This document shows positions 25,354 to 34,158 of a stretch of 64,000 nucleotides of DNA, in pieces; positions within the stretch are counted from its first letter, which is position 1, and each line of letters starts with the position of its first letter. Both the position numbers and the translations under genes were made by a program. Origin of the DNA: an uncultured Bacteroidales bacterium (GTDB lineage Bacteria; Bacteroidota; Bacteroidia; Bacteroidales; Bacteroidaceae); assembly GCA_949297215.1 (NCBI GenBank), contig CASFRV010000001.1, forward strand, positions 124,001-188,000, in the 5' to 3' direction. The notes beneath the pieces were generated by a model, which did not search any database, was not told where the DNA came from, and was given only the letters and a program-made list of their open reading frames with translations.

Positions 25354-26295
25354 ATGAGTGCTTTAACCAAGACTGATTTTCATTTTCCCGGCCAGACGGG
25401 TGTGTATCACGGCAAGGTGCGCGACGTTTACAACATAGGCGGGCAGCAGCTCGTCATGGTGGCCACCGACCGCATCTCGGCTTTCGACGTCGTTCTGCCT
25501 GAGGGCATCCCCTACAAGGGTCAGGTGCTCAACCAGATCGCTGCCAAATTTCTGGATGCGACGGCCGACATCTGCCCCAACTGGAAACAGGCCACGCCCG
25601 ACCCCATGGTGACGGCCGGCGTGCTTTGCGAGGGCTTTCCCGTCGAAATGATTGTGCGCGGCTACCTTTGCGGCAGCGCCTGGCGCGCTTATAAGAGCGG
25701 TGTGCGCGAAATCTGCGGCGTGAAGCTCCCCGAGGGCATGCGCGAGAACGAACGTTTCCCCGAGCCCATCATCACGCCGACGACGAAGGCCGAAATCGGC
25801 GAGCACGACGCCGACATCTCGCGCGAGGAGATCCTGGCCCGCGGTCTGGCCACGCCCGAGGAGTATGCCGTGCTCGAACGCTACACGCTGGCCCTCTTCC
25901 GTCGCGGCACGGAGATAGCCGCCAGCCGCGGTCTCATCCTTGTCGACACGAAGTATGAGTTTGGCAAGCACGACGGCAAGATTTACCTGATGGACGAGAT
26001 CCACACCCCCGACAGCAGCCGCTATTTTTACAGCGAGGGCTACGAGGAGCGTTTTGCCAAGGGCGAGCCCCAGAAGCAGCTCTCCAAGGAGTTTGTGCGC
26101 GAGTGGCTCATGGACAACAGTTTCCAGGGCAAGGAGGGCCAGCAGGTGCCCGAGATGACGCCCGAGATCGTGCGCAGCATCTCCGACCGCTACATCGAGC
26201 TCTATGAGCACCTGACGGGCGAGACGTTCGTGCGCGAGGACAACGCCGACCTGGCTGTCCGCATCGAGCAGAACGTGCGTAAATACTTGGGATAA
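25354..26295 (+). CDS. purC: Phosphoribosylaminoimidazole-succinocarboxamide synthase PurC
   Basis: A 313-residue purine biosynthesis enzyme that joins CAIR and aspartate to form SAICAR with ATP. Conserved SAICAR synthetase blocks are [41 protein letters not shown] and [14 protein letters not shown], followed by [13 protein letters not shown]. Length is that of the longer (about 310-residue) bacterial form. It directly follows phoH and ends in a strong terminator at 26316-26357. Confidence 0.96.
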   Translation: MSALTKTDFHFPGQTGVYHGKVRDVYNIGGQQLVMVATDRISAFDVVLPEGIPYKGQVLNQIAAKFLDATADICPNWKQATPDPMVTAGVLCEGFPVEMIVRGYLCGSAWRAYKSGVREICGVKLPEGMRENERFPEPIITPTTKAEIGEHDADISREEILARGLATPEEYAVLERYTLALFRRGTEIAASRGLILVDTKYEFGKHDGKIYLMDEIHTPDSSRYFYSEGYEERFAKGEPQKQLSKEFVREWLMDNSFQGKEGQQVPEMTPEIVRSISDRYIELYEHLTGETFVREDNADLAVRIEQNVRKYLG

Positions 26296-26315
26296 ACTTC
26301 CCGTTTCGCTATACC

Positions 26316-26357
26316 GGCGGACGCGCTCCCGCACGTGGGAGGCGCGTCCGCCTTTTT
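26316..26357 (+). terminator. Rho-independent terminator after purC
   Basis: GGCGGACGCGC pairs with GCGCGTCCGCC and is followed by TTTTT. Confidence 0.88.
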
Positions 26358-26372
26358 GTTTCTGAAAAACGT

Positions 26373-27902
26373 ATGACGGGCTTTTCCTTTTTTCTTCGTC
26401 GCGGCACGCCTTCTTCCGGTCTTTTGCGCCATCGTCAAGGGACGGGCGGGCTGATGTGGTCTGCTTTGTTTGCTGCCTTTTGCGTCGTCCACGTCGTGGT
26501 AACGCTCCGTTGGATGGTGCTGCCCTTTCCCCTGGAATATCGTGAGTGGGCACATATAGCCGCGGCCCGCACGATGGCTGTCGGCGCCTCTCCGTATGAG
26601 CCCGGCACCGACTTTTATCTTTATGGCTTCCTCTATCCCGGGCTCGGGGCTTTGGGGCAAAGGTGCACAGGTGCCGACCCGGCTCTTCTCCTCCGTCTGT
26701 TGAGCTATCTCTGCGCGTGGGCCGTGGCGTTGTTGGCCGCTGCCGAAATACGCCGGCGTGCGGGCGGTCTTGTCTCGTCGGTGGCCGGCGTGGCGCTGCT
26801 GCTTTGTGTCGATTGGCTCAACGTCACCGGTTCGGCCCATCCCGCTCCGCTTGGCACGCTGCTGCTCTTCGTGGCTTGTCGGGCAGCCCGCAAAGGGCAG
26901 GCATGGACGGCGGCCTTGCCGGCGGTGGCGGCTTTTTATGTAAAGCCCTATTTCCTGGCCGTTCTGTTGCCCTTGGGGCTCTATTTTCTGGCAACCGACC
27001 GCCGGCGTTTCCTGCATTTCCTGTGTGCCTTCCTCGTGGCCGGCAGCTTGTCGGTGTGGGGCGTGCGGCAGCTTTGGCCCGGCTATTTTGTGTGCAACGT
27101 TGTCCACCATTTCAACATGTCTACGTTCAGCCTTTCGCATTTGGCGCGTCAGCTGGCGTGGCTCGGCGTGTTTTTCTTCCCGTTGGCGTCGGTGGCTGTC
27201 GTGGCCTTGTGGCGGCGGCCCCGTTTGCTTTTGCGCGATGTGTGGCTGCTGTCGGCCGTGGCGCTCTTCTTCGTTTGGCTGAGGCTGGCCGGACACGAGG
27301 GAGCTTTTCTTTCGTATGCCTATCAGCTCTGGTTGCCGCCTTTGGTTGTCTTTGCGCTTTCGCCCACGGTGAGGTTGCGGCTCTTTCCGCGCTTCCGCAC
27401 GGTCTTTTTCTCGCTTTTGCTCGTATGTTCTCTTGGGGTGTCGTCTTGGCGCTTCAATCTCGTGCCGCCACCCACGGGTGAGTAGCGCGCTGCTTGGCCG
27501 CGGGCGCAGGCCGACGTCCGTCGTGCAACGGCAGTGCTTCCGCTTAGCTTCTCTCCGTTTTTTGCAGAAGGGGCAGCCGGCAGTCGGGTGATTTGTCTAA
27601 ACACGGGAGAAACGGAATATGCCCCTTCGCTCAGCTCCGACCGCGCGCTGGTGCTTCGTCTATTTCCCGAAACCGAGCGTTTCCGTCCGTTTGCCGACGG
27701 CTTCGACCGGCAGATCGATGCCTTGCTGGACTTCCACAGCTTTCCCGTGGTGCTGACGGACGGGCTCTCTTATGTGGACGAGGCCCGCCTGCGTGCTGCC
27801 GGTTATGTGCCGCTGCGCCGCTATGTGCTGCGGGTGGGAGTCCACGATGTGGAAGCCTCGTTGTGGGGGCTCCCGGGCAATGAAATGACAGCGAGTTTCT
27901 GA
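26373..27902 (+). pseudogene. Polytopic membrane protein (GT-C glycosyltransferase-like) interrupted by an in-frame TAG
   Basis: One reading frame runs from ATG 26373 to a TGA at 27900-27902 and would encode about 509 residues, but a TAG at 27483-27485 stops it at residue 370. The first part has an N-terminal helix, the luminal block YREWAHIAAARTM and PYEPGTDFYLYGFLYPG, and some eight to ten membrane helices, the pattern of GT-C or GT87-like polyprenyl-sugar glycosyltransferases. The part after the stop (27486-27902) is a soluble domain with LNTGETEYAP and FHSFPVVLTDGLSYVDEA, as expected for the C-terminal domain of such proteins. No frame change occurs. A CAG to TAG change fits. TAG ends other genes here (cdd, beta-lactamase), so it is probably a true stop. 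Confidence 0.7.
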
Positions 27903-28074
27903 AGCTTGTTTTTGCCGGCGGTAAAAGAGCGTTTACCGTCTGCCTGTTTCCTTTTGAAGCCGGCGTGTGAGAAAAGGTGGCCGCCAACGGTTTTCCCTTG
28001 GCGGCCACCGGTATTTTTGTGCCTTTTTCCACGTGTGGGAGGCGGATCATTCTATTTTTTCTCAAAAACAAACA

Positions 28075-28139
28075 GCATTCGGTAACGCAATTGCGATAAT
28101 TTTGAAGAAAACAGGCTGCATTCGGTAACGCAATTGCGA
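28075..28139. repeat. Two 22-base direct repeats each containing the palindrome CGCAATTGCG
   Basis: GCATTCGGTAACGCAATTGCGA occurs exactly at 28075-28096 and again at 28118-28139, a 43-base period. Each copy includes the 10-base perfect palindrome CGCAATTGCG. I did not see further copies in this window. A two-copy set with a 21-base gap does not fit a CRISPR array; a protein-binding site or a piece of a dispersed intergenic repeat is more likely. Confidence 0.75.
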
Positions 28140-28180
28140 AAAACCTTCGGCTTTTCGTCATGCTTTCCGCTCATTTGCAC

Positions 28181-28188
28181 TAATTTTG
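28181..28188 (+). promoter_or_regulatory. Probable -7 element (TAATTTTG) for the ubiE operon
   Basis: TAATTTTG is an exact -7 consensus 45 bases before the GTG start at 28233. The second 22-base repeat ends 42 bases upstream of it, just outside the -33 region. Confidence 0.5.
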
Positions 28189-28232
28189 TAACAGAAACCG
28201 ACCGACCTTACGGCCGTGCAAAAAATTAAGAC

Positions 28233-28967
28233 GTGTACGAACAGGAAAAGATATTGCCTTATGGCGAAGGAGGCCGCAAAGGCGCTCAGGTGGAACGCAT
28301 GTTCGACGGCATAGCCCACAGCTACGACCTCTTGAACCACTTGCTCTCGCTCGGCATCGACCGCCGTTGGCGCCGGGCGGCCATCGACTCGCTGCGCCCC
28401 TACGCTCCGCAGCGCCTGCTGGACGTGGCCACCGGCACGGGCGACTTTGCCCTGCTTTCGGCCCGACGCCTGCGCCCTGCCGAACTGCTGGGCGTCGATC
28501 TTTCAGAAGGGATGCTCGACGTAGCCCGCCGCAAGACGAAGGCTGCCGGGCTGGACGGCGTCATCCGTTTTGAGCGGGCCGACTGCATGAACCTGTCGCT
28601 GCCGTCCGACAGCTTCGATGCTGTCACCGTGGCGTATGGCATTCGCAATTTCGAGGACCTGGACCGCGGTTTGCAGGAGATGCGCCGCGTTTTGCGGCCG
28701 GGAGGGCGGCTTGTCATCATCGAGCTGTGCATGCCGCAAGGCGGCTTGATGCGCCGGCTCTTCCGCTTCTATTCGCACGTGCTCATGCCCGCTGTGGGGC
28801 GTCTCGTCTCGCGCGACGGGCGGGCCTACACGTACCTGCCGGCCACGATGGAAGCCTTTCCGCAGGGCGAGGTGATGCAGGGCATTTTGCAGAAAGCAGG
28901 CTTTCGCGACGTCAGCTTCCGCCGCTTCACCTTCGGGCTGAGCACGCTCTACACGGCGGCAAAATAA
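28233..28967 (+). CDS. ubiE: Demethylmenaquinone methyltransferase (UbiE/MenG)
   Basis: A 244-residue SAM-dependent methyltransferase that makes the last methyl transfer in menaquinone synthesis at the inner membrane face. Family blocks are [19 protein letters not shown], the SAM motif [42 protein letters not shown] and [17 protein letters not shown]. The start is GTG at 28233; the next in-frame ATG (residue 23) would cut the conserved N-terminus. It leads an operon with a membrane protein (68 bases) and aroE. Confidence 0.93.
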   Translation: MYEQEKILPYGEGGRKGAQVERMFDGIAHSYDLLNHLLSLGIDRRWRRAAIDSLRPYAPQRLLDVATGTGDFALLSARRLRPAELLGVDLSEGMLDVARRKTKAAGLDGVIRFERADCMNLSLPSDSFDAVTVAYGIRNFEDLDRGLQEMRRVLRPGGRLVIIELCMPQGGLMRRLFRFYSHVLMPAVGRLVSRDGRAYTYLPATMEAFPQGEVMQGILQKAGFRDVSFRRFTFGLSTLYTAAK

Positions 28968-29035
28968 CCCGGCCGTAAACACCCCGGGCAGCGACGGAAA
29001 AGAAAGGAAAACACCGATTTAAATCTTTGATAGCC

Positions 29036-29689
29036 ATGAAAGAAAGAAAATCTTATCAGTCGGCCGCGTTGGGTGCGGGGCTGATGCTGCTCGTTTCGAT
29101 TGTTGCGCCCTTTGCCGGCTTTTTCAATTATCTGCTGGGCATCGAGGAGGCTGGGTGGGTGCTGGTGCTGCTTGTGCCCCAAGTGCTGCTTTTTGCGGGC
29201 TGGCTGTTGCAAATTCCCTTTGTGCAGATGGTGCGCGTGCGCTTTCCCGAGCAGCCGGGCCTGTGGCGCTATGGCATGACGGCCGTCCTCATTGAGGTGC
29301 TGAGCTTTCTGCTCTCGGGGCTGAGCCAGGCTTTTCCGCGTCCGGTGGGCGATTTCAGTCCGCTCTCCGGCCCGGTGCTGCTGGCCTACCTTATTCTGCT
29401 TTGCTCCACGGTGGCGATGCTGCTCTATTCCTACTTCTTTACGCAGCTTTTCACGTTCTGCCGCCGCGTGCAGAGCCGCAGCGCGTTGACGTTCCTGCCG
29501 ATGGCCGCGGCTTTCCTGCTGCTGCTCAACGTGCTGATAAACGATATGGCCTTTTTCATGGAGTCGCCGTCGACGCTTGACCATGCGGCCTATTTTATCC
29601 GCAACATGATGGCCCTGTCGTGCGCGTTCATCGCCCGCATGCTGCTGTTCATCTATTTCACGGTCAACATCTTCAAGGCGCGCTCGTGA
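29036..29689 (+). CDS. Integral membrane protein, unknown function
   Basis: A 217-residue protein with five or six membrane helices (about residues 11-35, 43-63, 78-98, 117-140, 158-178 and 193-212) joined by short loops. No enzymatic motif is visible and I do not recognise the family. A TTG at 29027 in frame is an alternative start, but ATG 29036 starts the basic MKERK before the first helix. It sits between ubiE and aroE and its stop overlaps the aroE start by one base, so the three are co-transcribed. Confidence 0.7.
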   Translation: MKERKSYQSAALGAGLMLLVSIVAPFAGFFNYLLGIEEAGWVLVLLVPQVLLFAGWLLQIPFVQMVRVRFPEQPGLWRYGMTAVLIEVLSFLLSGLSQAFPRPVGDFSPLSGPVLLAYLILLCSTVAMLLYSYFFTQLFTFCRRVQSRSALTFLPMAAAFLLLLNVLINDMAFFMESPSTLDHAAYFIRNMMALSCAFIARMLLFIYFTVNIFKARS

Positions 29690-30429
29690 TGAAACGCTAC
29701 GGACTTTTGGGCTACCCGCTGGGCCACTCCTTTTCGGCGCGTTTTTTTGCGGAGAAGTTTCGCCGCGAAGGCATCGATGCCGAATACGTCAACTTTGAAA
29801 TGCCTTCGGTCGAGGGCTTACGGGCGTTCGTAGCCTCCGACCCGGCGCTCTGCGGCCTGAACGTGACGATACCGCACAAGCAGGCTGTCATACCCCATCT
29901 GGACGCACTGACAGACGAGGCGCAGGCCATCGGCGCTGTCAACGTCATTGCCATCGAACGCCGCGAAGGCGCGCTGCGCCTTGTGGGGGCCAACACCGAC
30001 GCCGTGGGCTTCCGCCGCTCTATTGAGCCGCTGCTGCGCCCCTGCCACCGGCGGGCCCTCGTGCTGGGCACGGGCGGGGCCTCGCGCGCCGTGGTCTACG
30101 TGCTGCGCCGGCTGGGCATCGAGCCGCACTATGTGAGCCGCAGGGAGCGGCCGGGAGCTTTCACGTATGCCTCGCTGACGGCCGACGACGTGCGCGCTCA
30201 CCACGTTATCGTCAACTGTTCGCCCGTCGGAATGTATCCTCACACGGACGAATGCCCGGCATTGCCCTACGAGGCGCTGACGGAGGAGCATTTGCTCTAC
30301 GACCTCGTCTACAACCCCGAAGAAACGCTCTTTATGCGGCGGGGCCGCGAGCGGGGAGCCACAGTGAAAAACGGTATGGAGATGCTTCGCCTGCAAGCCC
30401 TGGCGGCATGGGACATCTGGACGCGCTGA
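29689..30429 (+). CDS. aroE: Shikimate dehydrogenase AroE
   Basis: A 246-residue NADP-dependent enzyme that reduces 3-dehydroshikimate to shikimate for aromatic amino acid and menaquinone precursors. It has the substrate block GYPLGHSFSARFF, the catalytic Lys in NVTIPHKQAVIPHLD, the NADP motif VLGTGGASRAVVYVL, and the late segments NCSPVGMYPHTDE and GMEMLRLQALAAWDIW. It is slightly shorter than the enterobacterial enzyme, as usual in Bacteroidetes. ATG 29689 overlaps the upstream TGA by one base. A terminator follows. Confidence 0.95.
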   Translation: MKRYGLLGYPLGHSFSARFFAEKFRREGIDAEYVNFEMPSVEGLRAFVASDPALCGLNVTIPHKQAVIPHLDALTDEAQAIGAVNVIAIERREGALRLVGANTDAVGFRRSIEPLLRPCHRRALVLGTGGASRAVVYVLRRLGIEPHYVSRRERPGAFTYASLTADDVRAHHVIVNCSPVGMYPHTDECPALPYEALTEEHLLYDLVYNPEETLFMRRGRERGATVKNGMEMLRLQALAAWDIWTR

Positions 30430-30464
30430 GCGACGGCCTCTCTGCCGCCCGGCGGAAATGACGG

Positions 30465-30503
30465 AAAGCCCCCGGCCGTTATAACGCGGCCGGGGGCTTT
30501 CGT
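30465..30503 (+). terminator. Rho-independent terminator after aroE
   Basis: AAAGCCCCCGGCCG pairs with CGGCCGGGGGCTTT over an 8-base loop. The flanking A and T allow it to work on both strands, so it may also end the minus-strand nuclease gene. Confidence 0.8.
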
Positions 30504-30527
30504 GTTGACAAGTAAGAGAGATAAGCC

Positions 30528-32255
30528 TTAGCGCAGGAGCACTTTGACGCCGCCTACGACGTAGAGGCCGGCGGGCAAGCCGGTGAGGGCGCCGTCGGCA
30601 CGTACGCCGTGGCGCACAAGGCGTCCGTCGATGGTGTAAACGTCGGTCAGGCCGTCGCCATCGGTTGCGACGCCCGCGATGCCCGTGGTCTGGCTGTGGG
30701 CCTTAAAGAGCGCCACGGCCTTTTGGCAGCTCGTAGCCTTGTAGCAGGCGAAGCGGGGCGACGAAGCGTTGTAGCAGATGCTGCGGTCGTCGTATTCGCA
30801 GTTGCTGATGACGGCGTTGTCGCCCTGGAACGTGATGTCCCACTGTGCCGAGGCTTCCGTGGCCTGCGTGCTCGTGTGCAGCTTGTTGCCGTTGCTGGTG
30901 AGCGCCAGGTAGCAGCTGCCGGCGGCATCATAGAGCGTGTAGCTGCCCTCGGAGCCGCCGAGCGTGAGCACGTAGGGCAGACCGTCGGCTCCCGTCTCGG
31001 TCTGTATGGTGGTGCCGCTGATGCTGACGTCGGCCGGCGAGCGCACGTCGTCGTCCTGGGCGCTGAGCGCCGTCTCGGACGAGAGGCATACAACGAGGTA
31101 GCCGGCGCCGGGCGTAAGGTCGTCGACAGAGTTGACGAGCACGTAGGTGCCGTCGGACGGCTGCGGGGCCGTGCCCACTACGTAGGTGGCGCTGACCGTC
31201 GAGCTGTAAACGCCGTCGAGCAGGGCGCGCGCCGTAATGGAGGTGGCGCGGTCGATGGTGAGGCGCACGGGCGAGGCTTCCTGCTGCTCGGAGCCGCCGT
31301 CGATGGCGTAGCAGATGTCGGCCCCCTCGGTGGTGGTGCTGATGGTCACGGTGGTGCCGACCGTCACGGTGCCGCCCGCGGGCGAGAAGGTGGGAGCGGC
31401 CACGTCGGGCGTGGGAGGTTCGGGGTCGTCGCCCCCATCGTAATTGTCGGGGTCGAAGGCTACGTCTTTCTTGTCGCCCCAGACGTATTGTTCGAGTCCC
31501 GGGAAATCGATGTAGGGATTGCGGTTGCCCTGCAACTTATAGACGGCATTGTTGCGGTCGGTCTCCTTCTCGCTCACGGGGTCCTCCTCGGCCCAGCGGA
31601 GCAGCATGTTGAGAGCCCAGGTGGCGTAGGCGGGATATTTGTTGCCCGCGAGCATGTCGCAGTGCCACGAGGCAATCTGGTTTTCGTAGCACGTAGCCAT
31701 GTAGAAATAGGTGCGGGCAAAGTCGCCTTTGTATTCGTCGTTCGGCTCAAACACCTTACCGCTGTAACCCGAGACCGACGAGGGGCCCACCTTGCTGAAA
31801 CCGCCGTTGGACGTGTAGGTGGGGCGGTCGGTTTCGCCGAAAGGCAGATTGCTGCGCATCCCGTTGACGTAGGTGTCGGTGGGGTAGAGGTGGAAAAGGT
31901 CGGTGTACATGGGACGGGCGTCGTCAAACCAGCTCTTTGGGAAGGAATGCTCGCGGTTGTAGTTGCCGCCCTCGCGACCCGTGTTGTTGCCGGCCTGGTC
32001 GGCGCCGAAGGTGTAGTTGGTCGTCGAGGAATACATGTCCCACACCTTGCCGTCGGGACGGCGGTCGGTGGTGCGGAAAGCGTCCCACAGCGCGTTGTAG
32101 CTGAGCGCCTTGTGACTGTAAATGATGTTGCACAGCGCCGTTTTCAGAGCTGCGCCCTTGGTGCCGTCGGCGCGGTCGTAATAGCCGGCCGGGGCCTGCG
32201 CGTTGAGCAGGACCGAGAGGAGGAACATCCCCCAAAGCAAAGCGTATTTTTTCAT
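30528..32255 (-). CDS. Secreted endonuclease I with Ig-like and C-terminal modules
   Basis: A 575-residue exported protein. A signal peptide (cleavage near LLNAQ, residue 20) precedes an endonuclease I domain (about 22-275) with the metal and catalytic block GNYNREHSFPKSWF and the downstream DLFHLYPTDTYVNGMRSN. Residues about 285-365 form a chitobiase-type Ig-like module (APTFSPAGGTVTVGTTVTI). Residues about 370-520 are a beta-rich module with CYLALTSNGNKLH and ICYNASSPRFACYK, common in secreted proteins of Prevotella relatives. The last 45 residues (VYTIDGRLVRHG, LPAGLYVVGGVKVLL) resemble a type IX-style C-terminal sorting domain. It would degrade extracellular DNA or RNA. Confidence 0.88.
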   Translation of the reverse strand: MKKYALLWGMFLLSVLLNAQAPAGYYDRADGTKGAALKTALCNIIYSHKALSYNALWDAFRTTDRRPDGKVWDMYSSTTNYTFGADQAGNNTGREGGNYNREHSFPKSWFDDARPMYTDLFHLYPTDTYVNGMRSNLPFGETDRPTYTSNGGFSKVGPSSVSGYSGKVFEPNDEYKGDFARTYFYMATCYENQIASWHCDMLAGNKYPAYATWALNMLLRWAEEDPVSEKETDRNNAVYKLQGNRNPYIDFPGLEQYVWGDKKDVAFDPDNYDGGDDPEPPTPDVAAPTFSPAGGTVTVGTTVTISTTTEGADICYAIDGGSEQQEASPVRLTIDRATSITARALLDGVYSSTVSATYVVGTAPQPSDGTYVLVNSVDDLTPGAGYLVVCLSSETALSAQDDDVRSPADVSISGTTIQTETGADGLPYVLTLGGSEGSYTLYDAAGSCYLALTSNGNKLHTSTQATEASAQWDITFQGDNAVISNCEYDDRSICYNASSPRFACYKATSCQKAVALFKAHSQTTGIAGVATDGDGLTDVYTIDGRLVRHGVRADGALTGLPAGLYVVGGVKVLLR

Positions 32256-32570
32256 CTGGAAACAATAGTTACGGACGGAGCAGCCTGTGGGCAGGCGGCA
32301 GCGGCCTTTTTCGGCTGCAAAGGTACGGCAAGGCGGGCGGAAAGAAAAGAATTTGCTTCATTTCTTTTTTATCCCGGACTGCCGGCGCCGGCGACCGGTA
32401 CCTGCCGAAACGTAAAACGGCGGCGGGCTGCGTCGGCCCGGCGGGGAGCCGGGCGGCAGCTTATGCCCGGAGATAAAAACAGGGCGGGGCTTGGCGCGAC
32501 GCGGTATTTATGTTATCTTTGCCACACGGGAACACCTTATATATTGGTGCCCGCGGCATTTTTTACGGCC
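32256..32570. other. Divergent intergenic region between nuclease and TPM genes
   Basis: On the minus side TACCTTTG (32320-32327, read on the minus strand) is a possible -7 element for the nuclease gene. On the plus side the promoter at 32491-32521 serves the TPM operon. The GC-rich stretch between them holds nothing else I can identify. Confidence 0.5.
32491..32521 (+). promoter_or_regulatory. Bacteroidetes-type promoter of the TPM-lemA-purM-prfA-pyrF run
   Basis: TTGG at 32491-32494 and TATCTTTG at 32514-32521 are separated by 19 bases, matching the consensus well, 49 bases before the TPM gene start. Confidence 0.7.
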
Positions 32571-33494
32571 ATGAACAAAGTTGTTTTCTTCCTGCTCGGC
32601 GTGCTGTGCTGCCTGCCTCTTCGTCTCGGAGCGACGGCATGGACGCCCGACAACCTGCCAATGGTGCATTTGCAGGACGCCCGCCGCTATGTGTGCAACC
32701 CCGACGGCGTGCTGGCGCCGGCAACGGTGGACAGCATCGACGCGATGCTGGCACGGCTTGAACGCGAAACGGGCGTCGAAACGGTGGTGGTGGTCGTGAA
32801 GCGCCTGGAAGGCGGCGACGCTTACCGCTTCGGCATCGATTTGGGGCGGAAATATGGCGTGGGCGACAAGGAAAAGCGAACGGGGCTCGTGGTTGTGCTC
32901 AGTACGGAGGACAGAACCTATCAGATCCTGACGGGATATGGCTTGGAGGGGACGCTGCCCGACGCTATCTGCCGCAGGGTGGAAAACCGCGTGATGGTGC
33001 CGCTGCTGAAGCTGGGAAGATGGGACGATGCCATGCTGGGCACCATGCGTGCGCTCGACACCTACATCCGCCGCGACGGTTCGCTGCGCCCCGGGGCGAC
33101 CGAAAAGGCCGACGACCGTTCGGCATGGATGGCGCTACCCGTGGCCTTGGTGTTTCTCATCATCCTGATAGGCGTTTTCAGCCTGGCCAACCATAAGACA
33201 ACGCGCCGCTGCCCGCGCTGCCACCGCTACCTGTTGGGGCCGGTGAGCCGCCGGCGCTACCGCGACAGCATGGGGCGGTGGAAGATGCAGACCGTATGGC
33301 AGTGTGCCCACTGCGGCTACCGCGAGGTGCGCGACGAAGACGCCCCGCCTCCCGGCATCGGCGGCGGCATGTTCGTCCCGCCCATCATCATGGGCGGGGG
33401 CCTGGGCCACGGCTTCGGCGGCGGTGGCGGCATAACGGGCGGAAGCTTTGGCGGAGGCGACTTCGGCGGAGGAGGCTCGGGCGGAGATTTCTGA
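32571..33494 (+). CDS. TPM domain membrane protein with zinc-ribbon and Gly-rich tail (YgcG family)
   Basis: A 307-residue protein. The signal peptide (residues 1-22) is followed by a periplasmic TPM domain (about 24-170: VCNPDGVLAPATVDSIDAML, GVGDKEKRTGLVVVLS, YQILTGYGLEGTLPDA). One membrane helix lies at about 186-206. The cytoplasmic tail has two CxxC pairs (CPRCHRY and CAHCGY), a probable zinc ribbon, and ends in a Gly/Phe-rich run. ATG 32571 was chosen since the signal peptide starts there; the frame is open far upstream but that part is a shadow of the nuclease gene. lemA follows after 33 bases, a pairing seen in many bacteria. Confidence 0.87.
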   Translation: MNKVVFFLLGVLCCLPLRLGATAWTPDNLPMVHLQDARRYVCNPDGVLAPATVDSIDAMLARLERETGVETVVVVVKRLEGGDAYRFGIDLGRKYGVGDKEKRTGLVVVLSTEDRTYQILTGYGLEGTLPDAICRRVENRVMVPLLKLGRWDDAMLGTMRALDTYIRRDGSLRPGATEKADDRSAWMALPVALVFLIILIGVFSLANHKTTRRCPRCHRYLLGPVSRRRYRDSMGRWKMQTVWQCAHCGYREVRDEDAPPPGIGGGMFVPPIIMGGGLGHGFGGGGGITGGSFGGGDFGGGGSGGDF

Positions 33495-33527
33495 CAGAAC
33501 GGTAAACGGATTTAAAACGATAAAGAA

Positions 33528-34136
33528 ATGAAAACAAAAGGCTCCTTAACAGGAAAGATTGTGCTCGTCGTCGTGTGTGTGGTGGTGATATTCCTCATCG
33601 GCGGCTTCTTGGGTAAATATAATTCGCTGGTGGATAAGGACGAAGCCGTATCGACGGCGTGGGCAGGCATCCAGGCGCAGTATCAGCGCCGCTCCGACCT
33701 GATACCCAACCTGGTGAACACCGTGAAAGGCTATGCAAAGCACGAGGCCGGGACGCTGGAAAGCGTAGTGGCCGCCCGCGCAAAAGCCACACAGCTGACC
33801 GTGGACGCCGACGACCTGACACCGGAAAAACTGCGCCAGGTGGAGGCCGCGCAGGGAGAGCTGTCGACGGCCATCGGGCGCCTGCTGATGGTGGCCGAAA
33901 ACTATCCGCAGCTGAAGGCTAACGAAAACTTCTCGGAGCTGCAAGCCCAGCTGGAAGGCACGGAGAACCGCATCAACGAAAGCCGCCTGAAATATAACAA
34001 CGCCGTACAAGACTACAATTTGGCGGTACGTCGCTTCCCCGGCAACATCGTGGCAAGCATGTTTGGCTTCGAGAAAAAAGAAAAGTTTACCGCCGAAACC
34101 GGCGCAGAACAGGCCCCCGAGGTTTCGTTTGACTGA
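33528..34136 (+). CDS. lemA: LemA family protein
   Basis: A 202-residue protein with one N-terminal membrane helix (about residues 9-28) and a helical periplasmic domain: YNSLVDKDEAVSTAWAGIQ, QRRSDLIPNLVNTVKGYAKHE, LMVAENYPQLKANENF and ENRINESRLKYNNAVQDYN, all LemA hallmarks. The function is unsettled; LemA proteins often pair with TPM proteins as here. purM starts 22 bases later, so the gene is in the same transcript. Confidence 0.94.
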   Translation: MKTKGSLTGKIVLVVVCVVVIFLIGGFLGKYNSLVDKDEAVSTAWAGIQAQYQRRSDLIPNLVNTVKGYAKHEAGTLESVVAARAKATQLTVDADDLTPEKLRQVEAAQGELSTAIGRLLMVAENYPQLKANENFSELQAQLEGTENRINESRLKYNNAVQDYNLAVRRFPGNIVASMFGFEKKEKFTAETGAEQAPEVSFD

Positions 34137-34158
34137 TGACGACTATTATATAAGGAGT

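Larger units (their letters stand above)
27903..28232 (+). other. Intergenic region with two 22-base repeats and the ubiE promoter
   Basis: The region contains a GC-rich inverted repeat near 27987-28013 (GTGGCCGCCAA with TTGGCGGCCAC) followed by GGTATTTTTGTG, which may terminate the upstream gene. After it come two direct repeats (28075-28096 and 28118-28139) and a probable -7 element TAATTTTG at 28181-28188 for ubiE. Confidence 0.55.

Noticed and set aside
27483-27485. TAG as a recoded sense codon
   Set aside because: cdd and the beta-lactamase gene end in TAG with no plausible continuation, and a normal release factor 1 gene is present, so a general recoding is unlikely.
28075-28139. Possible CRISPR array
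   Set aside because: Only two repeats of 22 bases with a 21-base gap, a palindromic core and no cas genes.
30609-32570. Long upstream extension of the TPM gene frame
   Set aside because: It is the antisense of the nuclease gene; the TPM protein has its own signal peptide at 32571 and promoter at 32491-32521.
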